Assembly: GCA_040753795.1 (NCBI GenBank)
Contig: JBFMDX010000015.1
Span: 48,217-112,216 of the forward strand
Length of the DNA stretch: 64,000 nucleotides
Origin: Thermodesulfobacteriota bacterium
Lineage (GTDB): Bacteria > Desulfobacterota > Desulfobacteria > Desulfobacterales > Desulfosudaceae
Direction: 5' to 3'
Position 1 is the first letter of the stretch. Each line of letters opens with the position of its first letter. Below the pieces are notes generated by a model that saw only the letters and a list, made by a program, of their open reading frames with translations, was not told the origin of the DNA and made no database searches. Shown in pieces: positions 33,907 to 42,478 of the stretch. Position numbers and translations under genes: made by a program.

Positions 33907-35442
33907 CTAAATCATATCAGCGATGACCGGGTGGCGCTTCAGGTATTCCAGCCGGTTCAGGCCGTTGATAAAGGCCTTGGCGCTGGCGATGATGATGTCG
34001 GGATCGGCGCCGCGGCCGAGGGCGATCAGGCCGTCCTCCTTGAGCCGCACGGTCACCTCGCCCTGGGCGTCGGTACCGCCGGAGATGGCGGAAATGGTGA
34101 ATCGCAGCAGTTCGCAGTTGGTCTTGGTCAGCTCGGTGATGGTCATGTAGGCCGCGTCAATGGGACCGTTGCCGTAGTTGGCGCCCCGGACCAGGCGGCC
34201 GTTGATGGTCATCTCCACGCTGGCCATGGGGAAAACCGTGGTGCCGCTGGTGACATGCAGGTATTCCAGCTTGAAGACATCCTTGGTCTGCATCAGGTTT
34301 TCCGACACCAGGATTTCCAGGTCCTCGTCCACGATGTTCTTCTTCTTGTCGCACAGGTCCTTGAACTTGCCGAAGATGAGGTCGATTTCCGGTTTGGACA
34401 GGTTGTAGCCGATGGCCTTGAGCCGGTCGCCTAAAGCATTGCGGCCGGAATGCTTGCCCAGGACCAGGGAGCTGCTGGCCACGCCCACCGTTTCCGGCCG
34501 CATGATCTCGTAGGTCATGGGGTTTTTCAGCATGCCGTCCTGGTGGATGCCGGCTTCATGGGAGAAGGCGTTGGCGCCGACGATGGCCTTGTTGGGCTGC
34601 ACGATCATGCCGGTCAGCAGGCTGACCAGCCGGCTGGTGGGATAGATTCTGGTGGCGTCGATGTTGGTGTGCAGGGGCAGGCGGTTGTTGCGGGTGCGCA
34701 TGGCCATGACCACCTCTTCCAGGGAGGTGTTGCCGGCCCGTTCGCCGATGCCGTTGATGGTGACCTCAGCCTGCCGCGCGCCGGCCGCCAGGGCGGCCAG
34801 GGTGTTGGCCGTGGCCAGGCCCAGGTCATTGTGGCAGTGGACGCTGATGACCGCCCGATGAATGTTGGGGGTGTGGGTCCTGACATATTTGATCAGCTCG
34901 GCGTATTCATCCGGGATGGCGTAACCTACCGTGTCGGGGATGTTGATGGTGGTGGCGCCGGCTTCGATGGCCGCCTCGAAGATTTTGCACAGAAAGTCGC
35001 GGTCGCTGCGGGAGGCATCCTCGGCCGAAAACTCCACGTTGCCTGTCAGCGACTTGGCGTATGTGATACCGGCCACGGCGCTGGCGATGACCTGCTCCCG
35101 CGGCATGCGCAGCTTGTACTGCATGTGGATGTCCGAGGTGGCGATGAAAATGTGGAGCCGGGGCTTTTTGGCGTTGCAGACCGCGGCCCAGGCCTTGTCG
35201 ATGTCCTCCTTGTTGGTGCGGGCCAGGCCGGCCACTTCCGTGACCGTCAGCTTCTCCGCCACGGCCGACACCGCCTCCAGGTCGCCCTTGGAAGCCGCCG
35301 GGAAACCGGCCTCGATGATGTCCACGCCCAGTTCCTCCAGCCGGGAGGCGATGCGCAGTTTTTCATTGACGTTCATGCTGGCGCCGGGCGACTGTTCGCC
35401 GTCCCGGAGAGTGGTATCGAAGATGTAGACACGTTCTGACAT
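33907..35442 (-). CDS. leuA: 2-isopropylmalate synthase
   Basis: A 511-residue enzyme of standard length that condenses acetyl-CoA with 2-oxoisovalerate, the first committed step of leucine synthesis. The catalytic N-terminus has FDTTLRDGEQSPGASM; the divalent-metal HxH is in SVHCHNDLGLATAN, with NGIGERAGNTSLEEV following. A C-terminal LeuA allosteric (R) domain with TDAQGEVTVRL is present, so leucine feedback is expected. The ATG at 35442 is preceded by GGAGCGG; a longer frame to 35571 overlaps cimA and is rejected. It is the last gene of the attenuated operon, 10 bases after cimA. Confidence 0.95.
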   Translation of the reverse strand: MSERVYIFDTTLRDGEQSPGASMNVNEKLRIASRLEELGVDIIEAGFPAASKGDLEAVSAVAEKLTVTEVAGLARTNKEDIDKAWAAVCNAKKPRLHIFIATSDIHMQYKLRMPREQVIASAVAGITYAKSLTGNVEFSAEDASRSDRDFLCKIFEAAIEAGATTINIPDTVGYAIPDEYAELIKYVRTHTPNIHRAVISVHCHNDLGLATANTLAALAAGARQAEVTINGIGERAGNTSLEEVVMAMRTRNNRLPLHTNIDATRIYPTSRLVSLLTGMIVQPNKAIVGANAFSHEAGIHQDGMLKNPMTYEIMRPETVGVASSSLVLGKHSGRNALGDRLKAIGYNLSKPEIDLIFGKFKDLCDKKKNIVDEDLEILVSENLMQTKDVFKLEYLHVTSGTTVFPMASVEMTINGRLVRGANYGNGPIDAAYMTITELTKTNCELLRFTISAISGGTDAQGEVTVRLKEDGLIALGRGADPDIIIASAKAFINGLNRLEYLKRHPVIADMI

Positions 35443-35452
35443 GGTACCGCTC

Positions 35453-37060
35453 CTATTTTTTTGTTGCCCGTTCCTTGGCCAGCTTGTACTGGCAGCTGTC
35501 GGCCAGGGCCTGCCAGCTGGCTTCGATGATGTCCTCGGATACGCCGATGGTGCTCCAGACTTCGTCCTCATCGCGCGAGTCGATCAGCACCCGCACCTTG
35601 GCCGAGGTGCCGTCCCGGCCGTCCAGCACGCGCACCTTGAAGTCCACCAGGTGCATGGCCTCCATGCCCAGGGAATCGGGGTAGAATTCGGCGATGGCCT
35701 TGCGGATGGCGTTGTCCAGGGCGCTGACCGGCCCGTTGCCTTCGGCGGCGGTGATGGTCTCCTCCTTGCCCACCGCCATCTTGATCATGGCCTGGGAAGC
35801 GCAGGGCCGGTCTTCGTTTTTCTCAATCATGACCCGGAAGGATTTCAGGTTGAACATGGGCTGAAAATTTCCGGTGATTTTCTCCATCAGGATTTTAAAG
35901 GAACCGTCGGCCGCCTCGAACTGGTAGCCTTCCTCCTCCAGCAGTTTGATTTCGGAGACGATCCGGCCGGCATCCGCGCCCAGGGAGTCCAGGTCGATGC
36001 CCAGTTCCCTGGCTTTGTAAAGGATGTTGCTTTTCCCGGCCAGGTCGGAGACCAGCACCCGCCGGCTGCTGCCGACCAGCTCCGGATCGATGTGCTCATA
36101 GGCCACCGGGTTTTTCATGACGGCGCTGACGTGAATGCCGCCCTTATGGCAGAAAGCGCTTTTGCCCACAAAGGGGCGGCTGGCCAGGGGCGGAATGTTG
36201 GCCGTCTCGCTGACGAACCGGGAGACTTTTTTAAGCTTTTTCAGGTTGTCAGACGACAGGCAGGGGTAACCCATCTTCAGGCAGAGAATGGGGATGATGG
36301 CGGTCAGATCGGCGTTGCCGCACCGTTCCCCGTAGCCGTTGATGGTGCCCTGGACGATGTCGGCGCCGCCGCGGATACCGGCCAGGGATGTGGCCACGGC
36401 CAGGGCGCTGTCGTTGTGGGTGTGGATGCCGATTTTCACCGCCGGCGTCCGGTACCCGCCGCCCAGGGCGTCAACCACCTCCCGGGTGGCGGCTTCGATC
36501 TCGTGGGGCAGGCCGCCGCCGTTGGTGTCGCACAGGACCAGGGCGTCGGCGCCGGCGTCCGCCGCTGTTTTCAATGCCCGCAGGGCGTATTCCCGGTTGC
36601 GGGCAAAAGCGTCAAAATAATGCTCGGCGTCAAAAAACACTTCCCGGTCGTGCTTTTTCAGATAAGAGACGGTGTCATGGATCATGGCCAGATTCTCTTC
36701 CAGGGAATTGTTCATGATCTCGGTGACGTGCAGGTCCCAGGTCTTGCCGACCACGGCCACGGCCGGCGCGCCGCAGTCCACCAGCATCTTAATGCCGGGA
36801 TCCCGGTCCACCGCGGTTCCGCTCCGGCGGGTGGCCCCGAAGGCGGTCAGCCGGGCGTTTTTGAACCTGATCTCCCTGGCCATTTCAAAGAAATGCAGAT
36901 CCCGGGGATTGGCGCCCGGCCAGCCGCCCTCGATATAATGGATGCCGAAATCATCCAGCACCCGGGCGATGCGGATCTTGTCCTCGGCCGAGAAATTGAT
37001 GCTCTCGCCCTGGGTCCCGTCCCGGAGGGTGGTGTCGTAGAGCAGGATCTGTCGTTTCAT
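35453..37060 (-). CDS. cimA: (R)-citramalate synthase
   Basis: A 535-residue LeuA-related enzyme with YDTTLRDGTQGESINFSAEDK at the N-terminus, HTHNDSALAVATSLAG for the metal HxH, and NGYGERCGNADL. The GTQGES motif distinguishes this CimA subgroup from LeuA (GEQSPG). It makes citramalate from pyruvate and acetyl-CoA, giving 2-oxobutyrate for isoleucine without threonine. A C-terminal regulatory domain is present (VRVLDGRDGTSAKVRVLID). Start at 37060; GGCGGG precedes it. The co-location with the full ilv set indicates isoleucine by the pyruvate route. Confidence 0.93.
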   Translation of the reverse strand: MKRQILLYDTTLRDGTQGESINFSAEDKIRIARVLDDFGIHYIEGGWPGANPRDLHFFEMAREIRFKNARLTAFGATRRSGTAVDRDPGIKMLVDCGAPAVAVVGKTWDLHVTEIMNNSLEENLAMIHDTVSYLKKHDREVFFDAEHYFDAFARNREYALRALKTAADAGADALVLCDTNGGGLPHEIEAATREVVDALGGGYRTPAVKIGIHTHNDSALAVATSLAGIRGGADIVQGTINGYGERCGNADLTAIIPILCLKMGYPCLSSDNLKKLKKVSRFVSETANIPPLASRPFVGKSAFCHKGGIHVSAVMKNPVAYEHIDPELVGSSRRVLVSDLAGKSNILYKARELGIDLDSLGADAGRIVSEIKLLEEEGYQFEAADGSFKILMEKITGNFQPMFNLKSFRVMIEKNEDRPCASQAMIKMAVGKEETITAAEGNGPVSALDNAIRKAIAEFYPDSLGMEAMHLVDFKVRVLDGRDGTSAKVRVLIDSRDEDEVWSTIGVSEDIIEASWQALADSCQYKLAKERATKK

Positions 37061-37107
37061 GGCGGCCCGCCTTTTTGTTTCGCTATTCTGCTCATTTAGT
37101 CGATGTA

Positions 37108-37139
37108 AAGGGTTCAAGGATTCGACCCCTTGAACCCTT
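37108..37139. repeat. Perfect 12-bp intercistronic hairpin between ilvC and cimA
   Basis: AAGGGTTCAAGG (37108-37119) pairs with CCTTGAACCCTT (37128-37139). It is built from the GGTTCAA heptad found in intergenic repeats elsewhere in the window. No T tract follows on the operon strand, so termination is unlikely; it may stabilise or separate mRNA segments. Confidence 0.8.
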
Positions 37140-37154
37140 AATCGGCAGATGAGC

Positions 37155-38207
37155 CTATTTTTTCCGGTTCTCCGGACGCAGGGCGCGCACTGCGGCCCCG
37201 GCCTTCCACATTTCGGAATTCTTGATGGCGTTGAGTTCCGCCGTCAGTTTTTCCTTGTAGTCCGGCGCGCCGTTGGCCTCCAGCACGCGTTTTGTCTCCT
37301 GGCCGGTCTTGACCCGGTTGTACAGGTCTTCAAAAACCGGGGCCACGGCGTCGCGGAATTTCGGCGCCCAGTCCAGGGCGCCCCGCTGGGCGGTGGCGCT
37401 GCAATTGGCGAACATCCAGTCCATGCCGTTCTCGGCCACCAGCCGGATCAGGCTCTGGGTCAGTTCCTCCACCGTCTCGTTGAAGGCTTCGCTGGGGGAG
37501 TGGCCGTTCTTGCGCAGGATGTTGTACTGGGCCTCCATGGTGCCGGCCAGGCAGCCCATGAGCACGCCGCGTTCGCCGGTCAGGTCGCTGTAAACCTCAT
37601 GCTCGAAGGTAGTCCGGAAGAGGTAGCCCGAACCGATGGCGATGCCCAGGGCAATGGTCCGCTCCTCGGCCCGGCCGGTGGCGTCCTGGAACACGGCGTA
37701 GCTGGAGTTGATGCCGCTGCCGTCCAGGAAGTTCCGGCGGACGTTGGTGCCCGATCCCTTGGGCGCCACCAGGATGACGTCCACATCGGCCGGCGGGATG
37801 ATGCCGGTCTGTTCTTTATAAACAATGGCGAATCCGTGGGAGAAGTAGAGGGCATCCCCCTTGTTCAGGCAGGGCTTGATCTTCGGCCAGACCGCCACCT
37901 GTCCGGCGTCGGACAGCAGCATCTTGATGATGGTGCCTCTTCTGGCCGCTTCTTCCAGGGGGAAGAGGGTCTTGCCCGGCACGAAGCCGTCCTTGACGGC
38001 TTTCTGCCAGTATTCATCGCCTTCCATCTGGCCGATGATGACGTCAAACCCGTTATCTTTCAGGTTCAGGGCCTGGGCCGGCCCCTGAACACCGTATCCG
38101 AGAACGACGATCGTTTCGTTCTTGAGTACCTGTCTTGCTTTGTCCAGTGTGAATTCTTCCTTGGTGACCACGTTCTCCATGACGCCGCCAAAATCAATTT
38201 TCGGCAT
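37155..38207 (-). CDS. ilvC: Ketol-acid reductoisomerase
   Basis: A 350-residue class I enzyme, near the usual length. The Rossmann motif is VVLGYGVQGPAQALNLKDNG (residues 34-53), not the common GYGSQGHAHA. The cofactor-specificity loop after strand beta-2 reads IIGQMEGDEYWQKA (57-70), rich in acidic residues and lacking the Arg/Ser/Lys that bind the NADPH phosphate, so NADH use is plausible. The C-terminal knotted domain has GERGVLMGCLAGTMEAQYN and ENGMDWMFANCSATAQRGALDW. AAAGGAGGATT precedes the ATG. It converts acetolactate and acetohydroxybutyrate to the dihydroxy acids. Confidence 0.95.
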   Translation of the reverse strand: MPKIDFGGVMENVVTKEEFTLDKARQVLKNETIVVLGYGVQGPAQALNLKDNGFDVIIGQMEGDEYWQKAVKDGFVPGKTLFPLEEAARRGTIIKMLLSDAGQVAVWPKIKPCLNKGDALYFSHGFAIVYKEQTGIIPPADVDVILVAPKGSGTNVRRNFLDGSGINSSYAVFQDATGRAEERTIALGIAIGSGYLFRTTFEHEVYSDLTGERGVLMGCLAGTMEAQYNILRKNGHSPSEAFNETVEELTQSLIRLVAENGMDWMFANCSATAQRGALDWAPKFRDAVAPVFEDLYNRVKTGQETKRVLEANGAPDYKEKLTAELNAIKNSEMWKAGAAVRALRPENRKK

Positions 38208-38229
38208 GACAATCCTCCTTTGGTTGATA

Positions 38230-38745
38230 TTAGTCTGCTTTCTTCTCGGGTTTGCAGGGTTTCACGTCCCGTTGCAGCGCGATGGCGCCGGTGCGGGCGA
38301 TTTCCTTTATCCCGATGGGTTGCAGCAAGGTTATGATGGCTTTGAGCTTCTCTTCGGTTCCGGTGACCTCGATGGTGTAGTGGTCCAGACTGACATCCAC
38401 CACCTTGGCCCGGAAGATATCCACGATCCTCAGTATTTCCGCCCGGAATTCCGTTTTGGCCCTGACCTTGATCAGGACCAGTTCCCGCTGGACGAAGGGC
38501 GTGTCGGTCAGGGTGATGACCTTGATGACGTTGATCAGCTTGTTGAGCTGCTTCTTGATCTGCTCCAGGATGGCGTCGTCGCCCACGGTCACCATGGTCA
38601 GCCGCGATATCTGGGGATCGGTGGTGGCCGCCACGCACAGGCTTTCAATATTGTAGCCGCGGCCGCTGAACAGGCCGGCGATGCGGGAGAGCACTCCCGG
38701 CTGGTTATCGACCAGAATGGAAAGAATGTGTCTTTGATCGTCCAT
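38230..38745 (-). CDS. ilvN: Acetolactate synthase small (regulatory) subunit
   Basis: A 171-residue subunit with the N-terminal ACT domain (HILSILVDNQPGVLSRIAGLFSGRGYNIESLCV) and the C-terminal IlvH-like domain (ELVLIKVRAKTEFRAEILRIVDIFRAKVVDVS). It gives valine feedback control to IlvB. The start at 38745 is chosen at the ACT boundary, with GGGGAAAGG upstream; the frame extends far upstream into ilvB and is a shadow. It lies 14 bases after ilvB and 22 before ilvC. Confidence 0.95.
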   Translation of the reverse strand: MDDQRHILSILVDNQPGVLSRIAGLFSGRGYNIESLCVAATTDPQISRLTMVTVGDDAILEQIKKQLNKLINVIKVITLTDTPFVQRELVLIKVRAKTEFRAEILRIVDIFRAKVVDVSLDHYTIEVTGTEEKLKAIITLLQPIGIKEIARTGAIALQRDVKPCKPEKKAD

Positions 38746-38759
38746 TGCCTTTCCCCTTT

Positions 38760-40472
38760 TTACACTAAGATCATGTTGGTTATGGGTGATCCGGCCGGCA
38801 CCATGGGATAGACGTTCTCCTCCCGCTCCACCACGAAATCGATCATGACGGTTTTCGGCGTGGCCAGGGCTTCTCTGATGACCGGCCCCACTTCCTCCGG
38901 CCGGGTGGCGCGCAGCCCCACGGCGCCGTAAGCCTCGGCCAGCTTGACGAAGTCCGGGGCCGCCTCCATGTTGGTGCTGGAGTAACGGCGGTCGTAGAAC
39001 AGTTCCTGCCACTGCCGGACCATGCCCAGGTAGCCGTTGTTGAGGATGGCGATTTTCACCGGCAGGTTGTTGCTGACGGCGGTCATCATCTCCTGGATGT
39101 TCATCTGGATGCTGCCGTCGCCGGCAATATTGATGACGGTCTTGTCCGGGCAGGCCACCTGGGCGCCGATGGCGGCCGGCAGGCCAAAGCCCATCACGCC
39201 CAGTCCCCCGGAGGTGACGAAATGCCGGGGCTTGTCAAAATGGTAATATTGAGCGGCCCACATCTGGTTCTGACCGACCTCGGTGGTAATGATCGCCTCG
39301 CCCCTGGTCAGTTCAAACAGTTTCTCCACCACGTACTGGGGCTTGATGATCTTTTTCTGATCATAGCCCATCATGTTGTCTTCCTTCCATTGGATGATCT
39401 GTTTGAACCATTTGTTCCGGTCCTTCAAGGCCTTGTCGTCCAGCAGGGGCTTCTGGGCCGCGGCCAGCTTGTTCAAATGCTTCAGCGTGATCCGGCAGTC
39501 GCCCACTATCGGCACGTCCACGGCCACGTTTTTCTGAATGGAGGTAGGGTCGATGTCGATATGGACGATGGTGGCTTTGTCGGCGAACTCGTCGGTCTTG
39601 CCGGTGACCCGGTCGTCGAAACGGACGCCGATGCCGATGAGCAGGTCGCAGGAGGAGACCGCCAGGTTGGCCCGGTAGGTGCCGTGCATACCCAGCATGC
39701 CCAGCCACAGGGGATCGCTGGCCGGGAACGCGCCCAGGCCCATGAGGGAAGAGGTGACCGGCACCCGGCAGGCCCGGGCGAATCGGGTCAGTTCCGCGGA
39801 CGCGTCCGACAGGATGACGCCGCCGCCGGTGAAGATGACCGGCTGTTTGGCGGCCTGGATCAGGTCGATCACCTTTTGAAGCTGTTTGATATTCGGCTCG
39901 TAGGTCGGGTTGTAGGACCTGATCTGGATGTCCTTCTGATAGCTGTAAGGCGCCGCGGACCGGAGCACGTCCTTGGGAATGTCGACCAGCACCGGTCCGG
40001 GACGTCCGGAGCCGGCGATGTAATAGGCCTCACGGATGGTCCGGGCCAGGTCGTTGACGTTCTTGACCAGGTAATTGTGCTTGGTGCAGGGCCGGGAAAT
40101 GCCGACGATGTCCACCTCCTGGAAGGCGTCGTTGCCGATCAGGGGGGTGGGCACCTGGCCGGTGAAGATCACCACCGGGATGGAATCCATGTAGGCCGAG
40201 GCAATGCCGGTGACGGCGTTGGTGGCGCCGGGACCGGAGGTGACCAGGCAGGTGCCGGTCCGTCCGCTGACCCGGGCATAGGCGTCGGCGGCATGGACCG
40301 CGCCCTGTTCCTGGCGGACCAGGATGTGCCGGATGTCGGTGTTGGGCAGTTCATTATAGACATCCAGAACCGCGCCGCCGGGATAACCGAAAATGGTGTC
40401 CACGCCTTCGTCTTTGAGCGCTTTCATCAGGATTTGCGCGCCGGTGTACTTCGCAGTCGATTTCTTTTCCAC
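38760..40472 (-). CDS. ilvB: Acetolactate synthase large (catalytic) subunit
   Basis: A 570-residue ThDP enzyme. The catalytic Glu lies in HILVRQEQGAVHAADAYAR; the ThDP-Mg motif is GDGSIQMNIQEMMTAVSNNLPVKIAILNN. FAD-domain residues RFDDRVTGK are present. It makes 2-acetolactate or 2-aceto-2-hydroxybutyrate. The start is a GTG at 40472 preceded by GAGGTGAAC. It follows ilvD by 12 bases and pairs with ilvN. Confidence 0.95.
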   Translation of the reverse strand: MEKKSTAKYTGAQILMKALKDEGVDTIFGYPGGAVLDVYNELPNTDIRHILVRQEQGAVHAADAYARVSGRTGTCLVTSGPGATNAVTGIASAYMDSIPVVIFTGQVPTPLIGNDAFQEVDIVGISRPCTKHNYLVKNVNDLARTIREAYYIAGSGRPGPVLVDIPKDVLRSAAPYSYQKDIQIRSYNPTYEPNIKQLQKVIDLIQAAKQPVIFTGGGVILSDASAELTRFARACRVPVTSSLMGLGAFPASDPLWLGMLGMHGTYRANLAVSSCDLLIGIGVRFDDRVTGKTDEFADKATIVHIDIDPTSIQKNVAVDVPIVGDCRITLKHLNKLAAAQKPLLDDKALKDRNKWFKQIIQWKEDNMMGYDQKKIIKPQYVVEKLFELTRGEAIITTEVGQNQMWAAQYYHFDKPRHFVTSGGLGVMGFGLPAAIGAQVACPDKTVINIAGDGSIQMNIQEMMTAVSNNLPVKIAILNNGYLGMVRQWQELFYDRRYSSTNMEAAPDFVKLAEAYGAVGLRATRPEEVGPVIREALATPKTVMIDFVVEREENVYPMVPAGSPITNMILV

Positions 40473-40484
40473 TTTTGTTCACCT

Positions 40485-42155
40485 CTAATCTCTGAAAATT
40501 GCCCCGGTATTGGCCGATGAGACCATCCGGGCGTAACGGGCCATGTACCCCCGGGTAATTTTTGGGGCCGGTTGTTTCCAGGTCGTCAGCCGTTTTTTGA
40601 TCTCCGCCTGGGTCACCTTCAGGGTGATCTTCTTGGCGGGAATGTCGATGGCGATGCGGTCGCCCTGGCGGACCACGGCGATGATTCCCTTGTCCATGGC
40701 TTCCGGAGAAACGTGGCCGATGGCCGCTCCCCGGGTGCCGCCGGAGAACCGGCCGTCGGTGATCAGGGCCACATGCTCGTCCAGGCCCATGCCGGCCAGG
40801 GCCGAGGTCGGGGTCAGCATCTCGCGCATGCCGGGGCCGCCTTTTGGCCCCTCGTAACGGATGACGATGACGTCGCCTTTTTTGATTTTGCCGTTCATGA
40901 TGGCCTCGCTGGCCGCCTCTTCGGAATCAAACACCCGGGCCGGGCCTTCGTGCTTCATCATGGCCGGCACCACCGCCGACTGCTTGACCACGCATCCGTC
41001 CGGCGCCAGGTTGCCGAACAGTACCGCCAGGCCGCCTTCGGCATGGTGGGGTGTTTTCAGGGTCCGGATGACCTGACCGTCGGCGCCCGCGGACGCGGCG
41101 ATATTCTGGCCCACGTTCTTGCCGGTAACGGTCAGGCATTTCTTGCTGATCAGGCCGGCTTTGGACAGTTCCTTGATAATGGCGCTGATGCCGCCGGCGC
41201 GGTTGAGATCTTCGATATGGTTCGGACCGGCCGGGCTCAACGAGCACAGGTGGGGCGTCCGGCCGCTGATTTCGTTGATCAGGTCCAGGCTGATGGGCAC
41301 GCCGGCTTCATTGGCCAGGGCCGTCAGGTGCAGGACCGTGTTGGTGGAGCAGCCCAGGGCCATGTCCACGGCCAGGGCGTTGCGGAAGGCGTCTGGCGTC
41401 AGGATTTTGTCCGGCGTGATCTGTTTTTCCACCAGCTTCATGATCTGCATGCCGGCCGTTTTCGCCAGGCGCAGGCGCTCGGCCATGACCGCCGGGATGG
41501 TGCCGTTGCCGGGCAGGCCCAGGCCGATGACCTCGGTCAAGCAGTTCATGGAGTTGGCCGTGAACATGCCGGAGCAGGAGCCGCAGGTGGGGCAGGCGGC
41601 GTTCTCGATGGCGGCCAGTTCGTCCTCGGCCATTTTTCCCGACCGCACGGCGCCGACCGCCTCAAAGACGGTGATGAGATCGACCTTGCGGTCAGGGTGC
41701 CACGGGTGCCGACCGGCCAGCATGGGGCCGCCGCTGATAAAAATGGTCGGCAGGTTCAGCCGGGCCGCCGCCATGAGCATGCCGGGAATGATCTTGTCGC
41801 AGTTGGGGACCATGACCAGGGCGTCAAAGGCATGGGCCACGGCCATGATCTCCACCGAGTCGGCGATCAGCTCGCGGCTGCCCAGGGAATACTTCATGCC
41901 GATGTGGTTCATGGCGATGCCGTCGCAGACGCCGATGACGCCGAACTCCACCGGGGTGCCGCCGGCCATGTACACCCCGGCCTTGACCGCTTCGACGATC
42001 TTGTGCAGGTGGGAATGGCCCGGCACCACTTCGTTGGCGGAGTTGGCGATACCGATGATGGGACGGCTGATCTCCTGGTCGGTATAGCCCATGGATTTGA
42101 ACAGCGCCCGGTGCGGGGCCCTGGCGATTCCCTTTTTAAACGCGTCGCTTTTCAT
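40485..42155 (-). CDS. ilvD: Dihydroxy-acid dehydratase
   Basis: A 556-residue Fe-S dehydratase of standard length. Cluster ligands lie in [12 protein letters not shown] and the signature [38 protein letters not shown] is the C-terminal signature. It converts dihydroxy acids to 2-oxo acids for Val and Ile. AAGGAGAAAGGGAC precedes the ATG and directly follows the T tract of the attenuator terminator, so ilvD and all downstream genes are expressed only on readthrough. First structural gene of the operon. Confidence 0.95.
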   Translation of the reverse strand: MKSDAFKKGIARAPHRALFKSMGYTDQEISRPIIGIANSANEVVPGHSHLHKIVEAVKAGVYMAGGTPVEFGVIGVCDGIAMNHIGMKYSLGSRELIADSVEIMAVAHAFDALVMVPNCDKIIPGMLMAAARLNLPTIFISGGPMLAGRHPWHPDRKVDLITVFEAVGAVRSGKMAEDELAAIENAACPTCGSCSGMFTANSMNCLTEVIGLGLPGNGTIPAVMAERLRLAKTAGMQIMKLVEKQITPDKILTPDAFRNALAVDMALGCSTNTVLHLTALANEAGVPISLDLINEISGRTPHLCSLSPAGPNHIEDLNRAGGISAIIKELSKAGLISKKCLTVTGKNVGQNIAASAGADGQVIRTLKTPHHAEGGLAVLFGNLAPDGCVVKQSAVVPAMMKHEGPARVFDSEEAASEAIMNGKIKKGDVIVIRYEGPKGGPGMREMLTPTSALAGMGLDEHVALITDGRFSGGTRGAAIGHVSPEAMDKGIIAVVRQGDRIAIDIPAKKITLKVTQAEIKKRLTTWKQPAPKITRGYMARYARMVSSANTGAIFRD

Positions 42156-42172
42156 GTCCCTTTCTCCTTGGT

Positions 42173-42213
42173 AAAAAAAAACCGTTATCAGTAGGGCTGA
42201 TAACGGTTTTTTT
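42173..42213 (-). terminator. Attenuator terminator of the ilv-leu operon
   Basis: On the minus strand, CCGTTATCAG (42206-42197) pairs with CTGATAACGG (42191-42182), loop CCCTA, followed by nine T (42181-42173), 18 bases before the ilvD ATG. Its 5' arm can alternatively pair with the segment at 42234-42246 (12 of 13 positions plus one wobble), which is the antiterminator. Confidence 0.9.
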
Positions 42214-42233
42214 AAAATATGGGGTTGTTCAAG

Positions 42234-42308
42234 CCATTATCAGCCCATGCGCCCGACGCGGAGCAGGACTACCGCGACGAGAACCGGAATCAGAATAATG
42301 CTGATAAT
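42234..42308 (-). promoter_or_regulatory. Attenuator segments 1 and 2 (pause hairpin and antiterminator arm)
   Basis: On the minus strand, segment 1 ATTATCAGC (42308-42300), inside the leader codons for Ile-Ile-Ser, is complementary over nine bases to segment 2, whose sequence is GGGCTGATAATGG (42246-42234) and overlaps the leader stop codon. Segment 2 can instead pair with segment 3 (42206-42194). This gives the standard alternatives 1:2 with 3:4 (stop) or 2:3 (go). Confidence 0.85.
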
Positions 42309-42326
42309 CGGCCGATTTCGTTTCAT
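42240..42326 (-). CDS. ilv-leu operon leader peptide (attenuation)
   Basis: A 28-codon reading frame between the promoter and the attenuator terminator. It starts MKRNRP and then reads IISIILIPVLVAVVLL before a short basic tail and TGA. It holds five Ile, four Leu and five Val codons, fourteen of 28. ACAGGT lies upstream of the ATG. Ribosome stalling on any of the three charged tRNA shortages would cover segment 1 and allow the 2:3 antiterminator. It is too short for automatic gene calling. The peptide itself probably has no function. Confidence 0.9.
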   Translation of the reverse strand: MKRNRPIISIILIPVLVAVVLLRVGRMG

Positions 42327-42354
42327 CTTTATACCTGTTAATTAGTGACTGATT

Positions 42355-42383
42355 TTAATACTATTTAAAGATACGGGTGTCAA
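42355..42383 (-). promoter_or_regulatory. Sigma-70 promoter of the ilv-leu operon
   Basis: On the minus strand, TTGACA (42383-42378), a 17-base spacer and TATTAA (42360-42355). The predicted start near 42348 leaves about 20 bases before the leader peptide ATG at 42326. Confidence 0.8.
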
Positions 42384-42414
42384 GGCAATTTTTAAGGGCG
42401 CCGCTAAAAAGGCG

Positions 42415-42470
42415 ATTAAGGTTCAGGGTGCAGGGTTCAGGGTTCAGGATGTAAGGTACAAGGTCTGAGC
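42415..42470. repeat. Heptad repeat tract (GGTTCAG units) upstream of the ilv promoter
   Basis: Runs of GGTTCAG, GGTGCAG, GGTTCAG, GGTTCAG, GATGTAA, GGTACAA between the ilv promoter and the end of the hydrolase gene. Same family as 29036-29100. Confidence 0.75.
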
Positions 42471-42478
42471 CGCGGGGT

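Noticed and set aside
35443..35571. Longer N-terminus of leuA
   Set aside because: It would overlap the cimA reading frame and adds unrelated residues; the ATG at 35442 with GGAGCGG matches the normal start of the family.
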